This document shows positions 21,864 through 30,280 of a stretch of 32,243 nucleotides of DNA, one piece after another. The translations under genes were made by a program, and so were the position numbers. The stretch is from contig JBLRWS010000029.1 of assembly GCA_047921075.1 (NCBI GenBank), positions 1 through 32,243 on the forward strand. Direction: 5' to 3'. Origin of the DNA: JBLRWS01 sp047921075 (lineage in GTDB: Bacteria; Bacteroidota; Rhodothermia; Balneolales; Balneolaceae). Each line of letters opens with the position of its first letter. The first letter of the stretch is position 1. Under the pieces are notes generated by a model that saw nothing but the letters and a program-made list of their open reading frames with translations, was not told the DNA's origin and made no database searches.

Positions 21864-24362
21864 ATGGAACCCTTACTCGACAATCTTACATTTTTTGCAG
21901 AACTCCCACTTTGGGTATCCATCGGCAGCACGGTTGCCGTACTGCTCATTCTTGCTTACACCGGCGCCCCGCTCTGGATTTGGGCTTTGGGTGGTTACGC
22001 CGCACTATTCGGGTTTGGCGCCCCCGCCTGGCTGCTCATTACCTACACGGTGTTTGTGGTGATTTTCAATATCAAGCCGATACGGCGTATGCTGCTTTCC
22101 GGCCCGATCATGAAACTGCTCGATGCCCTCAAAATCCTCCCGGCCATCTCCGAAACGGAGCAGACCGCCATTGATGCGGGAACAGTATGGATTGAAGGAG
22201 AGCTCTTTTCAGGCAAGCCAAACTTTAAGCGATTGCAGAAAGAGGCGTATCCCGAATTTACTCCCGAAGAGCGCGCTTTTCTCGACGGGCCCGTAGAAGA
22301 GCTCTGTAATATGGTGTCCGACTGGGAGGTTTTTCAACGAAAAGGCTTTGATGACAAGACCTGGGCGTTCTTAAAAGAACATCGGTTTTTCGGCCTCATC
22401 ATCCCCAAAAAATTTGGCGGACACGCATTTTCGGCCAATGCCCACAGTGCCATCGTTGCCAAACTGGCATCGCGGTGCGGGCCGCTGGCAACAACGGTGA
22501 TGGTGCCCAATTCGCTGGGCCCCGCCGAGTTGTTGATGCATTACGGCACGGACAAGCAGAAAGACCACTACCTGCCGCGATTGGCCAGCGGGGAGGAGAT
22601 TCCCTGCTTTGCGCTAACCGAACCCAACGCAGGGTCGGATGCCGGAGCCATGCAGAGCACCGGAGAAGTATTTCACGGCAAAGATGGCGAGCTCTACCTG
22701 AAACTGAACTGGGACAAGCGCTACATCACCCTGGCCGCCATCTCTACCGTTATTGGCCTGGCGTTTAAACTCTCCGATCCGGAAAATCTGCTCGGCAAAG
22801 GAAAAAATCTGGGCATCACCTGTGCACTGGTTCCAAGTGATACGGATGGAGTGGAGCTCGGCAAGCGCCACGATCCGCTCGGTGTACCGTTTTATAACTG
22901 CCCCACACGTGGTGTAGATGTGATTGTGCCCATAAACGCCATTATCGGCGGGGTAGAAGGAGCCGGTAACGGCTGGCGTATGTTGATGGAGTCGCTGGCT
23001 GTGGGCCGCGGCATCTCCCTGCCGGCACAGGCCATTGGTGGTGCCCGTACAGCAACTCGTGCGGTGGGTGCCTATGCGGCAATCCGCAAACAATTTGGGT
23101 TGAACATCGGCAAATTTGAAGGAATTGAAGAGCCTATGGCCCGGATTGGCGGGTATACGTATATGATGGATGCCGCCCGGGGTTATATTTGCGGCGCGCT
23201 CGATCAGGGCGCCAAGCCGGCGGTTGTTACAGCCATTGCCAAGTATAACTTTACAGAACTTGGCCGCGAAATTATCAACGACTCGATGGATATTGTAGGG
23301 GGCGCAGGAATTTCTCGCGGCCCGCGTAATCTGTTTGCCCACAGCTACATCGCCACACCGATCGCCATTACGGTTGAGGGAGCCAACATACTCACTCGCA
23401 CCCTGATGATCTTTGGGCAGGGAGCCATCCGAAGCCACCCCTACGCCCTGAAAGAGATTACCGCGCTGATGGAAAAAGATGTGAAAGGGTTTGATAATGC
23501 CTTCTGGGCACATATTGGCCATGTGGCTCAAAACAAAGTACGCGCCATGATGCTGAGCATCACCCGTGGACGGCTCGCCTCCTCGCCCGTAAGCGGGCCG
23601 GCTGCCAAGTACTATCGCAAACTGGCGTGGGCCTCAGCCTCCTTTGCGTTTATGGCCGACATCGCACTTGGCTCGTACGGCGGTGCGCTGAAAATGAAAG
23701 AGAAACTGGCCGGGCGTTACGCCGATATTTTGAGCTGGATGATGCTGGCCACGGCCACACTGCGCCGTTTCGAGGCGGAAGGGGACCGTAAAGAAGATCG
23801 TATCTTTTTTGAATGGGCCATGCAGCACGCCTTCTATCGCATTCAAACGGCGTTTGATGAAATCTACAGTGAGATCAGGGTGCCTGGATTAAGCTGGGTT
23901 TTCCGCGGGCCGATCGGAATCTGGTCGCGCATCAACCGGATTGGCAAGAAGCCGTCTGATGAGCTGGGCCAACAAGTGGCGCAGGCGATGCAGACCCGGG
24001 GCGAGCAGCGCGACCGGCTTACAGCCGATATCTTTATTCCCAAATCGCGGGATGAAGCGCTTGGCAAGTATGAATACGCCTTGGATATGATTACCGAATC
24101 GTACCCGCTCTACAAGAAACTATACAAAGCCACAAAGGCGGGCACCCTTCGCAAGGGGCCGGTACTGAAGCAACTGGATGCCGCTCTGGCCGAAGGCGTA
24201 CTTACACCATCCGAAGTGGAGACCGTTCGTGAAACCGAAGCGGCCCGCTTTGATGCCATCACGGTGGATGAGTTTACCCTGGAAGAGTACGACCGCGGTA
24301 TCGCTGCGGCACCGGATAAAAAATCATCCAAAACCGAACGGAAAAATCCGCTTTCGGTGTAG
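21864..24362 (+). CDS. fadE: acyl-CoA dehydrogenase, FadE type
   Basis: Membrane-associated flavoenzyme of 832 residues (E. coli FadE, 814) catalysing the first step of fatty-acid beta-oxidation, acyl-CoA to trans-2-enoyl-CoA. Two hydrophobic helices lie at about 15-33 and 38-69, as in FadE. The acyl-CoA dehydrogenase core begins near residue 110, with the FAD-binding FALTEPNAGSDAG at 249-261, then GRGISLPAQAIGGARTATRA and DIVGGAGISRGPRN. The C-terminal 200 residues are the FadE-specific DUF1974-like helical region. GGAGGT lies 5 nt before the ATG, the best ribosome binding site in the window. Co-transcribed with the TetR gene. Electron acceptor genes (etfAB) are not in the window. Confidence 0.94.
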   Translation: MEPLLDNLTFFAELPLWVSIGSTVAVLLILAYTGAPLWIWALGGYAALFGFGAPAWLLITYTVFVVIFNIKPIRRMLLSGPIMKLLDALKILPAISETEQTAIDAGTVWIEGELFSGKPNFKRLQKEAYPEFTPEERAFLDGPVEELCNMVSDWEVFQRKGFDDKTWAFLKEHRFFGLIIPKKFGGHAFSANAHSAIVAKLASRCGPLATTVMVPNSLGPAELLMHYGTDKQKDHYLPRLASGEEIPCFALTEPNAGSDAGAMQSTGEVFHGKDGELYLKLNWDKRYITLAAISTVIGLAFKLSDPENLLGKGKNLGITCALVPSDTDGVELGKRHDPLGVPFYNCPTRGVDVIVPINAIIGGVEGAGNGWRMLMESLAVGRGISLPAQAIGGARTATRAVGAYAAIRKQFGLNIGKFEGIEEPMARIGGYTYMMDAARGYICGALDQGAKPAVVTAIAKYNFTELGREIINDSMDIVGGAGISRGPRNLFAHSYIATPIAITVEGANILTRTLMIFGQGAIRSHPYALKEITALMEKDVKGFDNAFWAHIGHVAQNKVRAMMLSITRGRLASSPVSGPAAKYYRKLAWASASFAFMADIALGSYGGALKMKEKLAGRYADILSWMMLATATLRRFEAEGDRKEDRIFFEWAMQHAFYRIQTAFDEIYSEIRVPGLSWVFRGPIGIWSRINRIGKKPSDELGQQVAQAMQTRGEQRDRLTADIFIPKSRDEALGKYEYALDMITESYPLYKKLYKATKAGTLRKGPVLKQLDAALAEGVLTPSEVETVRETEAARFDAITVDEFTLEEYDRGIAAAPDKKSSKTERKNPLSV

Positions 24363-24407
24363 AGCAGAAATATCAACCGGCTGCGGCCGGTGAAACTGAC
24401 GATTAAC

Positions 24408-24440
24408 ACTCCCTTTCTATCCCGGAAAGGGAGTTTTTTT
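24408..24440 (+). terminator. intrinsic terminator after fadE
   Basis: Perfect 10-bp stem ACTCCCTTTC/GAAAGGGAGT (24408-24417 with 24425-24434), 7-nt loop, and a T-run to 24440. It lies between the convergent ends of fadE and proC; the last T residues overlap the proC stop codon. On the minus strand there is no good T-tract, so it mainly ends fadE transcription. Confidence 0.85.
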
Positions 24441-25263
24441 ATTCTTCGTCTCCGTTCTGGCGGTTGTACAAATCATCCGCCTTGGTTGCCGAAACCAGAA
24501 TTCCTTTAATCATCGCCGAGCTGAAACCGCCGTGTTCCATCTCATTTAGTCCGGAGATGGTGCAGCCCCTTGGCGTGGTAACCCGGTCGATCTCAAATTC
24601 GGGATGGTGCTGGCGGCCGGCCAGAAGTGATGCCGCACCCTTGGCCGTTTGGGCAGCCATTTCGAGCGCTTCGTGGGCGTGAAAGCCGATCTCCGTACCA
24701 CCCTGCGAAGCCGCCCGGATCGATCGTAAAAAGAAAGCGATGCCGCAGGCGCAGAGTGCAGTGGCAGCCGTCATCTGTTCTTCCATAATCACAATGGTTC
24801 GGCCAACGGCACCAAAAATAGTAGTCGCTTCATCGAGCGCGGCCCGGTCGGACTCATCCGCACAGAGGCAGGTCATCGATTCGCCGATCGATATCGCGGT
24901 ATTGGGCATGGCTCGCACCACAGGTACGGATCGCCCCGCCAGCTTTTTGATGCGCTGAATACTCACCCCGGAAATGACCGACACCACTGTGTGTTTGCGG
25001 CTGTTAAAGTAGGGATGGAGCTCGTTCAGAACGCCGTCGGTCTGCGATGGCTCCACCGCCAGAATGATGATATCACTCTTCTGCAGGGCGTTGGTGTTGC
25101 TATCCGTTACACGGCAACCCTTCGCCTTCCACGGCTGCAGATGTTCGGTGCGACGACGGGTAAGGATGATCTGTTCCGGAGAAACCGTTCCGGTTTGGAT
25201 GAGCCCGCCGGCTATGGCAGTGCCGATGTTTCCGGCTCCGATAATGGCGATTGTTTTCTTCAT
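24439..25263 (-). CDS. proC: pyrroline-5-carboxylate reductase
   Basis: Cytoplasmic NAD(P)H-dependent enzyme of 274 residues that catalyses the last step of proline synthesis. The start at 25263 gives MKKTIAIIGAGNIGTAIAGG, with the Rossmann motif at the N-terminus; an in-frame ATG 63 nt upstream would add 21 hydrophobic, unrelated residues. Other family segments are VRAMPNTAISIGESMT, the helical ATALCACGIAFFLRSIRAASQGG domain and VTTPRGCTISGLNEMEHGG. The last replaces the more usual TSPGGTTIAGL, a modest deviation in the substrate-binding loop, but the catalytic framework is retained. It is divergent from the threonine operon with a 206-bp gap and convergent with fadE. No proA or proB is near. 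Confidence 0.92.
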   Translation of the reverse strand: MKKTIAIIGAGNIGTAIAGGLIQTGTVSPEQIILTRRRTEHLQPWKAKGCRVTDSNTNALQKSDIIILAVEPSQTDGVLNELHPYFNSRKHTVVSVISGVSIQRIKKLAGRSVPVVRAMPNTAISIGESMTCLCADESDRAALDEATTIFGAVGRTIVIMEEQMTAATALCACGIAFFLRSIRAASQGGTEIGFHAHEALEMAAQTAKGAASLLAGRQHHPEFEIDRVTTPRGCTISGLNEMEHGGFSSAMIKGILVSATKADDLYNRQNGDEE

Positions 25264-25410
25264 CAGTACAAAGGTTGGATGTGAAGTGTAGAGAAACAAA
25301 AACGGAAAGTTCCGCACGCAACGCAAAACATACGTGCCGAAGGATGGGTAAAATCGTGAAAGCGCTTTTTCTGAAAACGCGATAAATCAACGGTTTGGGG
25401 ATAAAAATAC

Positions 25411-25442
25411 TTGAACCCAAGAGCTTCAAATGCTAACATAAT
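25411..25442 (+). promoter_or_regulatory. candidate promoter of the threonine operon
   Basis: TTGAAC at 25411-25416 with TAACAT at 25434-25439 (17-nt spacing) forms a plausible -35/-10 pair; CATAAT at 25437-25442 is an alternative -10 with 20-nt spacing. The predicted transcription start falls in or next to the second copy of the direct repeat, giving a short leader of about 20 nt. No attenuator or threonine/isoleucine-rich leader peptide is present in the 206-bp gap. Confidence 0.4.
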
Positions 25443-25457
25443 CCGTTTAAATGCTAA
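25425..25457 (+). repeat. paired 12-bp direct repeat upstream of thrA
   Basis: TTCAAATGCTAA (25425-25436) and TTTAAATGCTAA (25446-25457) match at 11 of 12 positions and are spaced exactly 21 bp, two helical turns. The second copy ends 12 nt before the thrA start codon. They bracket the candidate -10 box, so they look like a two-site operator on one face of the DNA. The regulator is unknown. Confidence 0.5.
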
Positions 25458-25469
25458 GCTATACCGGAT

Positions 25470-27938
25470 ATGCAGGTACTGAAATTTGGCGGGTCGTCGG
25501 TAGGAACGCCCGAGTCTATTCAACAAGTGTATGAGATTGTTTTGAACGCTCTTGAGAAGGGGCGGGCGGTGGTTGTGGTGTCGGCCATAAAAGGGGTAAC
25601 GGATCAGTTAAACCGAATCTGTGACACGTGGAACCATCCCGGTTTTGATGCCGCAGCGGAGCTGGAAACCCTCGAAAAGCGTCACCTTACCCTGGTGCGG
25701 AATCTGCTGCCGGCGCAGGCGCAGTCGGATGTAATTACCGCCCTGAAGCTGCTGCTAAATGAACTGGAAGATGTAATTCACGGCGTGCTGCTCATTCGCG
25801 AGCTTACCCCGCGTACCCGCGATGTACTGTTGAGCTTTGGCGAGCGGATGTCGGTGACGATCCTCACTGCATTTTTTCGGTCGAAAGGGATCGATACCGT
25901 GGCCGCCGATATGCGGCAATGCATTGTAACCGATGCCGGTTTTGGAAACGCCCGTGTACAGTTTGCCGAAACCAACCGGCGGCTTCAGGAGTGGTTTTCG
26001 CAAGATGCAGAGCTGTTTGTGGCAACCGGATTTATCGGTGCTACCATGCAACAGGAAACCACAACCATCGGCCGCGGCGGTTCCGATTACACAGCGGCTA
26101 TTGTAGGTGCTGCTCTCGGTGCCGAACGCATCGAAATCTGGACCGATGTAAACGGGCTGATGACCGCACATCCCGATAAAGTGAAACGGGCGTTTACGAT
26201 TTACGAATGTTCGTACGAGGAGGCGATGGAGCTTTCCCACTTTGGAGCCAAAGTGATCTATCCGCCCACCATGCGTCCGGCCATGCAGGCGGGCATTCCG
26301 ATCGTCATCAAAAACACATTCGATGCGGCTCATCCCGGCACAGCCATCAAAAAAACGGTGGAGCGTAAAAACGGGCTTATACGCGGCCTCTCTTCCATTG
26401 AAGATGTGGCACTCATCACCGTAAAGGGGAGCGGTATGATTGGCGTGAGCGGCATCGCGTCGCGAATCTTTTCTGCACTGGCCGGTGCGGGCACCAACAT
26501 ACTGCTGATCACGCAAGCCTCTTCGGAACACTCCGTGACGCTGGCGGTGCTCCCCGCCATGGCGCCGGTGGCTGTCAAAGCGCTGGAGGCGGAGTTTCAC
26601 CGGGAGCTAACCGAAGGAGAGATCGATCCGGTCGAGTCGGAGTCCGAGCTATCGATCATCGCCATTGTGGGCGATAATATGAAGAGTATTCCCGGTATAG
26701 CGGGACGGGTGTTTCAGTCGATGGGACGGAACGGCATCAACATCCGGGCTATTGCACAGGGCTCATCGGAGCGAAATATCTCGTTCGTGGTAGCCCGTCG
26801 TAACGAGCGCAAAGCGATGAATGCCCTGCACGACGCTTTTTTCCTGGCCGGGGTAAAAACCGTGAACCTCTACCTGGTGGGCGTGGGCCTCATTGGCGGC
26901 ACCCTCATGGAGATGATTACCCGCCGGCTGACAACATTCTATGAGGAGTATCAGATTGAGTTTACGTTGCGCGGTGTGGCCAACAGCCGGCAGATGCTGA
27001 TCACGGAGAGTCAAATTCCCCTGCAGCGCTGGCGCGAGGAGCTGGAGGCGAACGGCGTGGCCACGTCGCTCGGGACGTTCGTTGATGAGATGAAATCGCA
27101 CAACCTGCCCAACTCTATCTTTATCGACTGCACGGCCAGCGGAGAGGTGGCAGAGCTCTATCCCAACGTGCTGCGGTCGAGCATCTCCATCGTTACTCCC
27201 AATAAAAAAGCGAACTCCGTCTCTCAGGAGTATTACGAAACGCTGCGCAACCTGAGTCTGCGCCACAATGTGGGGTATAAGTACGAAACCAACGCCGGAG
27301 CGGGCTTGCCGGTGATAGCCACCATCCACGAGCTGGTATCCACCGGCGACCGCGTGCAGCGCATTGAAGGGGTGCTCTCGGGAACGCTCAGTTACATTTT
27401 TAACAGCTACGACGGGCACACACCGTTTAGCGAAGTGGTGAAACAGGCGCGTGAGAAAGGGTACACCGAACCCGATCCGCGGGATGATCTGAATGGCCTC
27501 GATGTAGCACGAAAACTGTTGATTTTGGCTCGAGAGGCTGGATACTCGCTGGAGATGGATGATCTGGATATTCAAAATCTGGTGCCTGAACCGGCTCGCA
27601 ACGCAGACAGCGTTGACCAGTTTTTTGAGGAGCTGAAAGCACATGATGATGGTTTTTTTACCCGGTGGAAAAAAGCGAATGATGGAGGGAAAAAGCTCTG
27701 CTACATTGCTACCTTTCAGGATGGCCGCGGAACGGTGGCGCTGGAAGCGATAGACGCTTCCCATCCGTTTTACGGCTTGCGGGGCAGCGATAACATCATC
27801 GCGCTCTATACAAACTACTACGACGAAACGCCGATGGTCATTAAAGGGCCGGGGGCGGGGGCGCGGGTCACAGCCGGTGGTATTGTGGCCGACCTGCTGC
27901 GGGTGGTAAGCACCAAGGCGATCGCCAATGCAAGTTAA
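25470..27938 (+). CDS. thrA: bifunctional aspartokinase / homoserine dehydrogenase
   Basis: Fused enzyme of 822 residues (E. coli ThrA, 820) that phosphorylates aspartate and, two steps later, reduces aspartate semialdehyde to homoserine. The aspartokinase domain (1-290) opens with LKFGGSSVGTPESI (4-17) and has GRGGSDYTA at 201-209. Two ACT regulatory domains follow (about 314-465) with LLITQASSEHSVTLAV and IAQGSSERNISFVV, matching the threonine-sensing segments of ThrA, so feedback inhibition by threonine is likely. The homoserine dehydrogenase domain has the NAD(P) motif LVGVGLIGGTLMEM (469-482) and the catalytic region TNAGAGLPVIATIHELV through GVLSGTLSYIFNSYDG. First gene of thrABC, 11 nt before thrB. 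The intervening enzyme aspartate-semialdehyde dehydrogenase (asd) is not in the window. Confidence 0.97.
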   Translation: MQVLKFGGSSVGTPESIQQVYEIVLNALEKGRAVVVVSAIKGVTDQLNRICDTWNHPGFDAAAELETLEKRHLTLVRNLLPAQAQSDVITALKLLLNELEDVIHGVLLIRELTPRTRDVLLSFGERMSVTILTAFFRSKGIDTVAADMRQCIVTDAGFGNARVQFAETNRRLQEWFSQDAELFVATGFIGATMQQETTTIGRGGSDYTAAIVGAALGAERIEIWTDVNGLMTAHPDKVKRAFTIYECSYEEAMELSHFGAKVIYPPTMRPAMQAGIPIVIKNTFDAAHPGTAIKKTVERKNGLIRGLSSIEDVALITVKGSGMIGVSGIASRIFSALAGAGTNILLITQASSEHSVTLAVLPAMAPVAVKALEAEFHRELTEGEIDPVESESELSIIAIVGDNMKSIPGIAGRVFQSMGRNGINIRAIAQGSSERNISFVVARRNERKAMNALHDAFFLAGVKTVNLYLVGVGLIGGTLMEMITRRLTTFYEEYQIEFTLRGVANSRQMLITESQIPLQRWREELEANGVATSLGTFVDEMKSHNLPNSIFIDCTASGEVAELYPNVLRSSISIVTPNKKANSVSQEYYETLRNLSLRHNVGYKYETNAGAGLPVIATIHELVSTGDRVQRIEGVLSGTLSYIFNSYDGHTPFSEVVKQAREKGYTEPDPRDDLNGLDVARKLLILAREAGYSLEMDDLDIQNLVPEPARNADSVDQFFEELKAHDDGFFTRWKKANDGGKKLCYIATFQDGRGTVALEAIDASHPFYGLRGSDNIIALYTNYYDETPMVIKGPGAGARVTAGGIVADLLRVVSTKAIANAS

Positions 27939-27949
27939 GGAACTGGAGT

Positions 27950-28927
27950 ATGAGTCATCCAAATGAACGAATGGAAACGTCTGCCTTTGCACCGGCATCG
28001 GTGTCGAATGTGGCGTGCGGTTTTGATGTGCTCGGCTTCGCTGTTCACGGCACCGGTGATGTGGTTCACGCCCGGCACAATGAGCAGTCCGGCGTGGTAA
28101 TCGAGTCGATTACAGGCGATGAGGGACGATTGCCACTGGCCGCCGAAGAAAATACGGCGGGAAAAGCGGTGCTTGCACTGTTGGACGCGTTGGACCGTAA
28201 GCCGGAGCACGGCATCACATTGCGCATCGAAAAGCAGATGCCCCTGGGCAGCGGGCTCGGTTCCAGTGCGGCCAGTGCCGTGGCGGCGGTTATGGCCGCA
28301 AATGAATTGCTGGGAGATCCCTTTACCAAAGAAGAGCTGCTGCCGTTTGCCCTGGCCGGAGAAATGGTGGCCAGCGGGTCAGCCCATGCCGACAATATTG
28401 CTCCCTCTCTTCTGGGCGGGTTTGTTTTGGTACGGAGCAGCCGTCCGCTGGATGTGGTTCGCCTGCCGGTACCGGATGAACTGGTTGCCGCTGTGATCCA
28501 TCCGCATATTGAGATCAACACGAAAAGCGCCCGGGAGATGCTTAAGAAAAAGGTGTTTCTCTCCGATGCCGTTACGCAGTGGGGAAATCTCGGCGCATTG
28601 GTGGCCGCTCTCTATCGCTCCGATTACGATCTACTGGCACGTTCGCTGGTAGATGTGATCATTGAACCGGCCCGCTCGATCCTGATTCCTGAATTTGATG
28701 CCATGAAACAGCGCGCTCTGGAACTCGGGGTTCTCGGGTTTACCATCTCCGGCGCGGGCCCTTCTGTTTTTGCACTGTGCCGCGGAGAGGAGATTGCCGA
28801 AAAGGTTGTTCAATCGGCTGCGGAGCTGCTGTCTGACGCCGGCGTGGAGAGCGATGGGTTTGTATCGGCGATAAATACCGAGGGAAGCTACTGCCTGAAT
28901 CAGGAACAGACCGGGGCGGAATCATGA
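27950..28927 (+). CDS. thrB: homoserine kinase
   Basis: GHMP-superfamily kinase of 325 residues that phosphorylates homoserine to O-phosphohomoserine, the substrate of ThrC. The ATP-binding glycine/serine loop PLGSGLGSSAASAVAA starts at residue 98, the N-terminal strand ASVSNVACGFDVLGFAVHG is present, and the C-terminal motif is GFTISGAGPSVFALC. The start at 27950 has AAGGA 8 nt upstream; an internal ATG at 27971 is possible. E. coli ThrB has 310 residues. The stop overlaps the thrC start as ATGA. Confidence 0.96.
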   Translation: MSHPNERMETSAFAPASVSNVACGFDVLGFAVHGTGDVVHARHNEQSGVVIESITGDEGRLPLAAEENTAGKAVLALLDALDRKPEHGITLRIEKQMPLGSGLGSSAASAVAAVMAANELLGDPFTKEELLPFALAGEMVASGSAHADNIAPSLLGGFVLVRSSRPLDVVRLPVPDELVAAVIHPHIEINTKSAREMLKKKVFLSDAVTQWGNLGALVAALYRSDYDLLARSLVDVIIEPARSILIPEFDAMKQRALELGVLGFTISGAGPSVFALCRGEEIAEKVVQSAAELLSDAGVESDGFVSAINTEGSYCLNQEQTGAES

Positions 28928-30228
28928 TCTGTATCAGTACGGCAGGAACAGCGGACCCGGCTCCATTTCGCAGAGCAGCCGAGCTGGGGCTGGCACCCGA
29001 CGGTGGGCTCTACATGCCTGCGCACATTCCTGCACTTGACAAAACGCTTCTGGACGGTGAAAAAGAACCGACATTGCAGGAGATCGCTGTGGCGGTAACG
29101 TCCTTTTTTACAGCCGATACCCCGGCGCACGCATCACTCGATGAATGGGTTCGCGAGGCGATTCATTTTGAGGCCCCGCTGGTTCGCCTGCGGGATGATC
29201 TCTATATACTGGAGCTGTTTCACGGCCCCACGCTGGCATTCAAAGATTTTGGCGCGCGCTTTATGTCGCGCTATTTCCGCGCATCAGGACTTCTGGAGGG
29301 GGAGCCGCTCACTATTTTAGCCGCTACATCGGGTGATACGGGAAGCGCCGTTGCCAACGGATTTTACCGGATGAATGGCGTGGAGGTGTGCCTGCTTTTT
29401 CCAAAAGGGAAAGTGAGTGATGTGCAGCGCAAACAGATGACCACGCTGGGGCACAATGTAACCGCACTGGAGGTAGACGGTACCTTTGACGATTGCCAGA
29501 AACTGGTCAAGCAGGCATTCAACGACACCTCTCTGCGGGCCAAAAAGCGGCTCAGTTCAGCCAACTCGATCAATCTTGCACGGCTGGTACCGCAGACGTT
29601 TTACTACCTGCACGCGGCTGTTCAGCTTCACCGCCAAACCGGACATTCCCCCGTTTTTTCGGTACCGAGCGGCAATTTTGGAAACCTGACTGCCGGGCTC
29701 CTGGCTGAACGGATGGGGATGGCCGTGGAGCGATTTATCGCAGCAACCAACTGTAATAGTGTAGTGCCCGAGTTTTTGAACGGATCGGGGTTTGAGCCGC
29801 GGCCGTCGGTGCAAACAATCTCCAACGCGATGGATGTGGGCAACCCCAGTAATTTCGATCGCATGATGCACCTGTTCCGGGGCGATGCAGATGCGATGCG
29901 CAAACACCTTTTTGGAGCATCCTTTTCGGATGATGAGACGCGCCTCGCCATCCGCAGAACGTACAGGGAGAATGGCTATATTGCCGATCCGCACACGGCG
30001 GTCGGGTTGCTGGCGGTGGAAGCGGCAAGGGAAAAGAAGATCACCGATGCACCGGCCATTGTTCTGGCTACGGCGCACCCTGCAAAATTCCGGGAGACGG
30101 TAGAAGCGAGCATGGAAGCGTCGGTGCCGATCCCCGAACGGCTGAAGGCAGCGCTTCGAAAGCCGGAAAAAAGCCTGCCCATGGCGGCCGATTACCCTGC
30201 GTTGCGGGATTATTTATTGGATAGCTGA
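28924..30228 (+). CDS. thrC: threonine synthase
   Basis: PLP enzyme of 434 residues (E. coli ThrC, 428) that converts O-phosphohomoserine to threonine. The Schiff-base lysine is K107 in LFHGPTLAFKDFGARF, the phosphate-binding loop is TSGDTGSAVANGF, and SANSINLARLVPQTFYY and VPSGNFGNLTAGLLA are typical of the long, gamma-proteobacterial/Bacteroidota type. Its ATG overlaps the thrB stop codon, completing the thrA-thrB-thrC order seen in E. coli. A weak hairpin (AACCGC/GCGGTT, 30252-30257 with 30273-30278, then TTTT) lies before the convergent gene and may end the operon. Confidence 0.97.
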   Translation: MICISTAGTADPAPFRRAAELGLAPDGGLYMPAHIPALDKTLLDGEKEPTLQEIAVAVTSFFTADTPAHASLDEWVREAIHFEAPLVRLRDDLYILELFHGPTLAFKDFGARFMSRYFRASGLLEGEPLTILAATSGDTGSAVANGFYRMNGVEVCLLFPKGKVSDVQRKQMTTLGHNVTALEVDGTFDDCQKLVKQAFNDTSLRAKKRLSSANSINLARLVPQTFYYLHAAVQLHRQTGHSPVFSVPSGNFGNLTAGLLAERMGMAVERFIAATNCNSVVPEFLNGSGFEPRPSVQTISNAMDVGNPSNFDRMMHLFRGDADAMRKHLFGASFSDDETRLAIRRTYRENGYIADPHTAVGLLAVEAAREKKITDAPAIVLATAHPAKFRETVEASMEASVPIPERLKAALRKPEKSLPMAADYPALRDYLLDS

Positions 30229-30251
30229 CGAGTACTCATTTCTATCCAAAC

Positions 30252-30280
30252 AACCGCAACATCTCTCCATGAGCGGTTTT
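30252..30280 (+). terminator. weak terminator candidate after the thr operon
   Basis: Six-base-pair stem AACCGC/GCGGTT (30252-30257 with 30273-30278) with a 15-nt loop, followed by a short T-run that overlaps the stop codon of the convergent gene. The long loop and short stem make this uncertain. Confidence 0.35.

Noticed and set aside
25264..25469. Threonine attenuator or leader peptide before thrA
   Set aside because: No short frame rich in threonine/isoleucine codons followed by a terminator hairpin is present in the gap.
26763..27998. Long open frame on the minus strand opposite thrA (about 411 codons)
   Set aside because: It lies wholly opposite a clear, conserved enzyme gene, reads as low-order sequence rich in H, R and Q, and has no family motif; it is a shadow of thrA codon bias.
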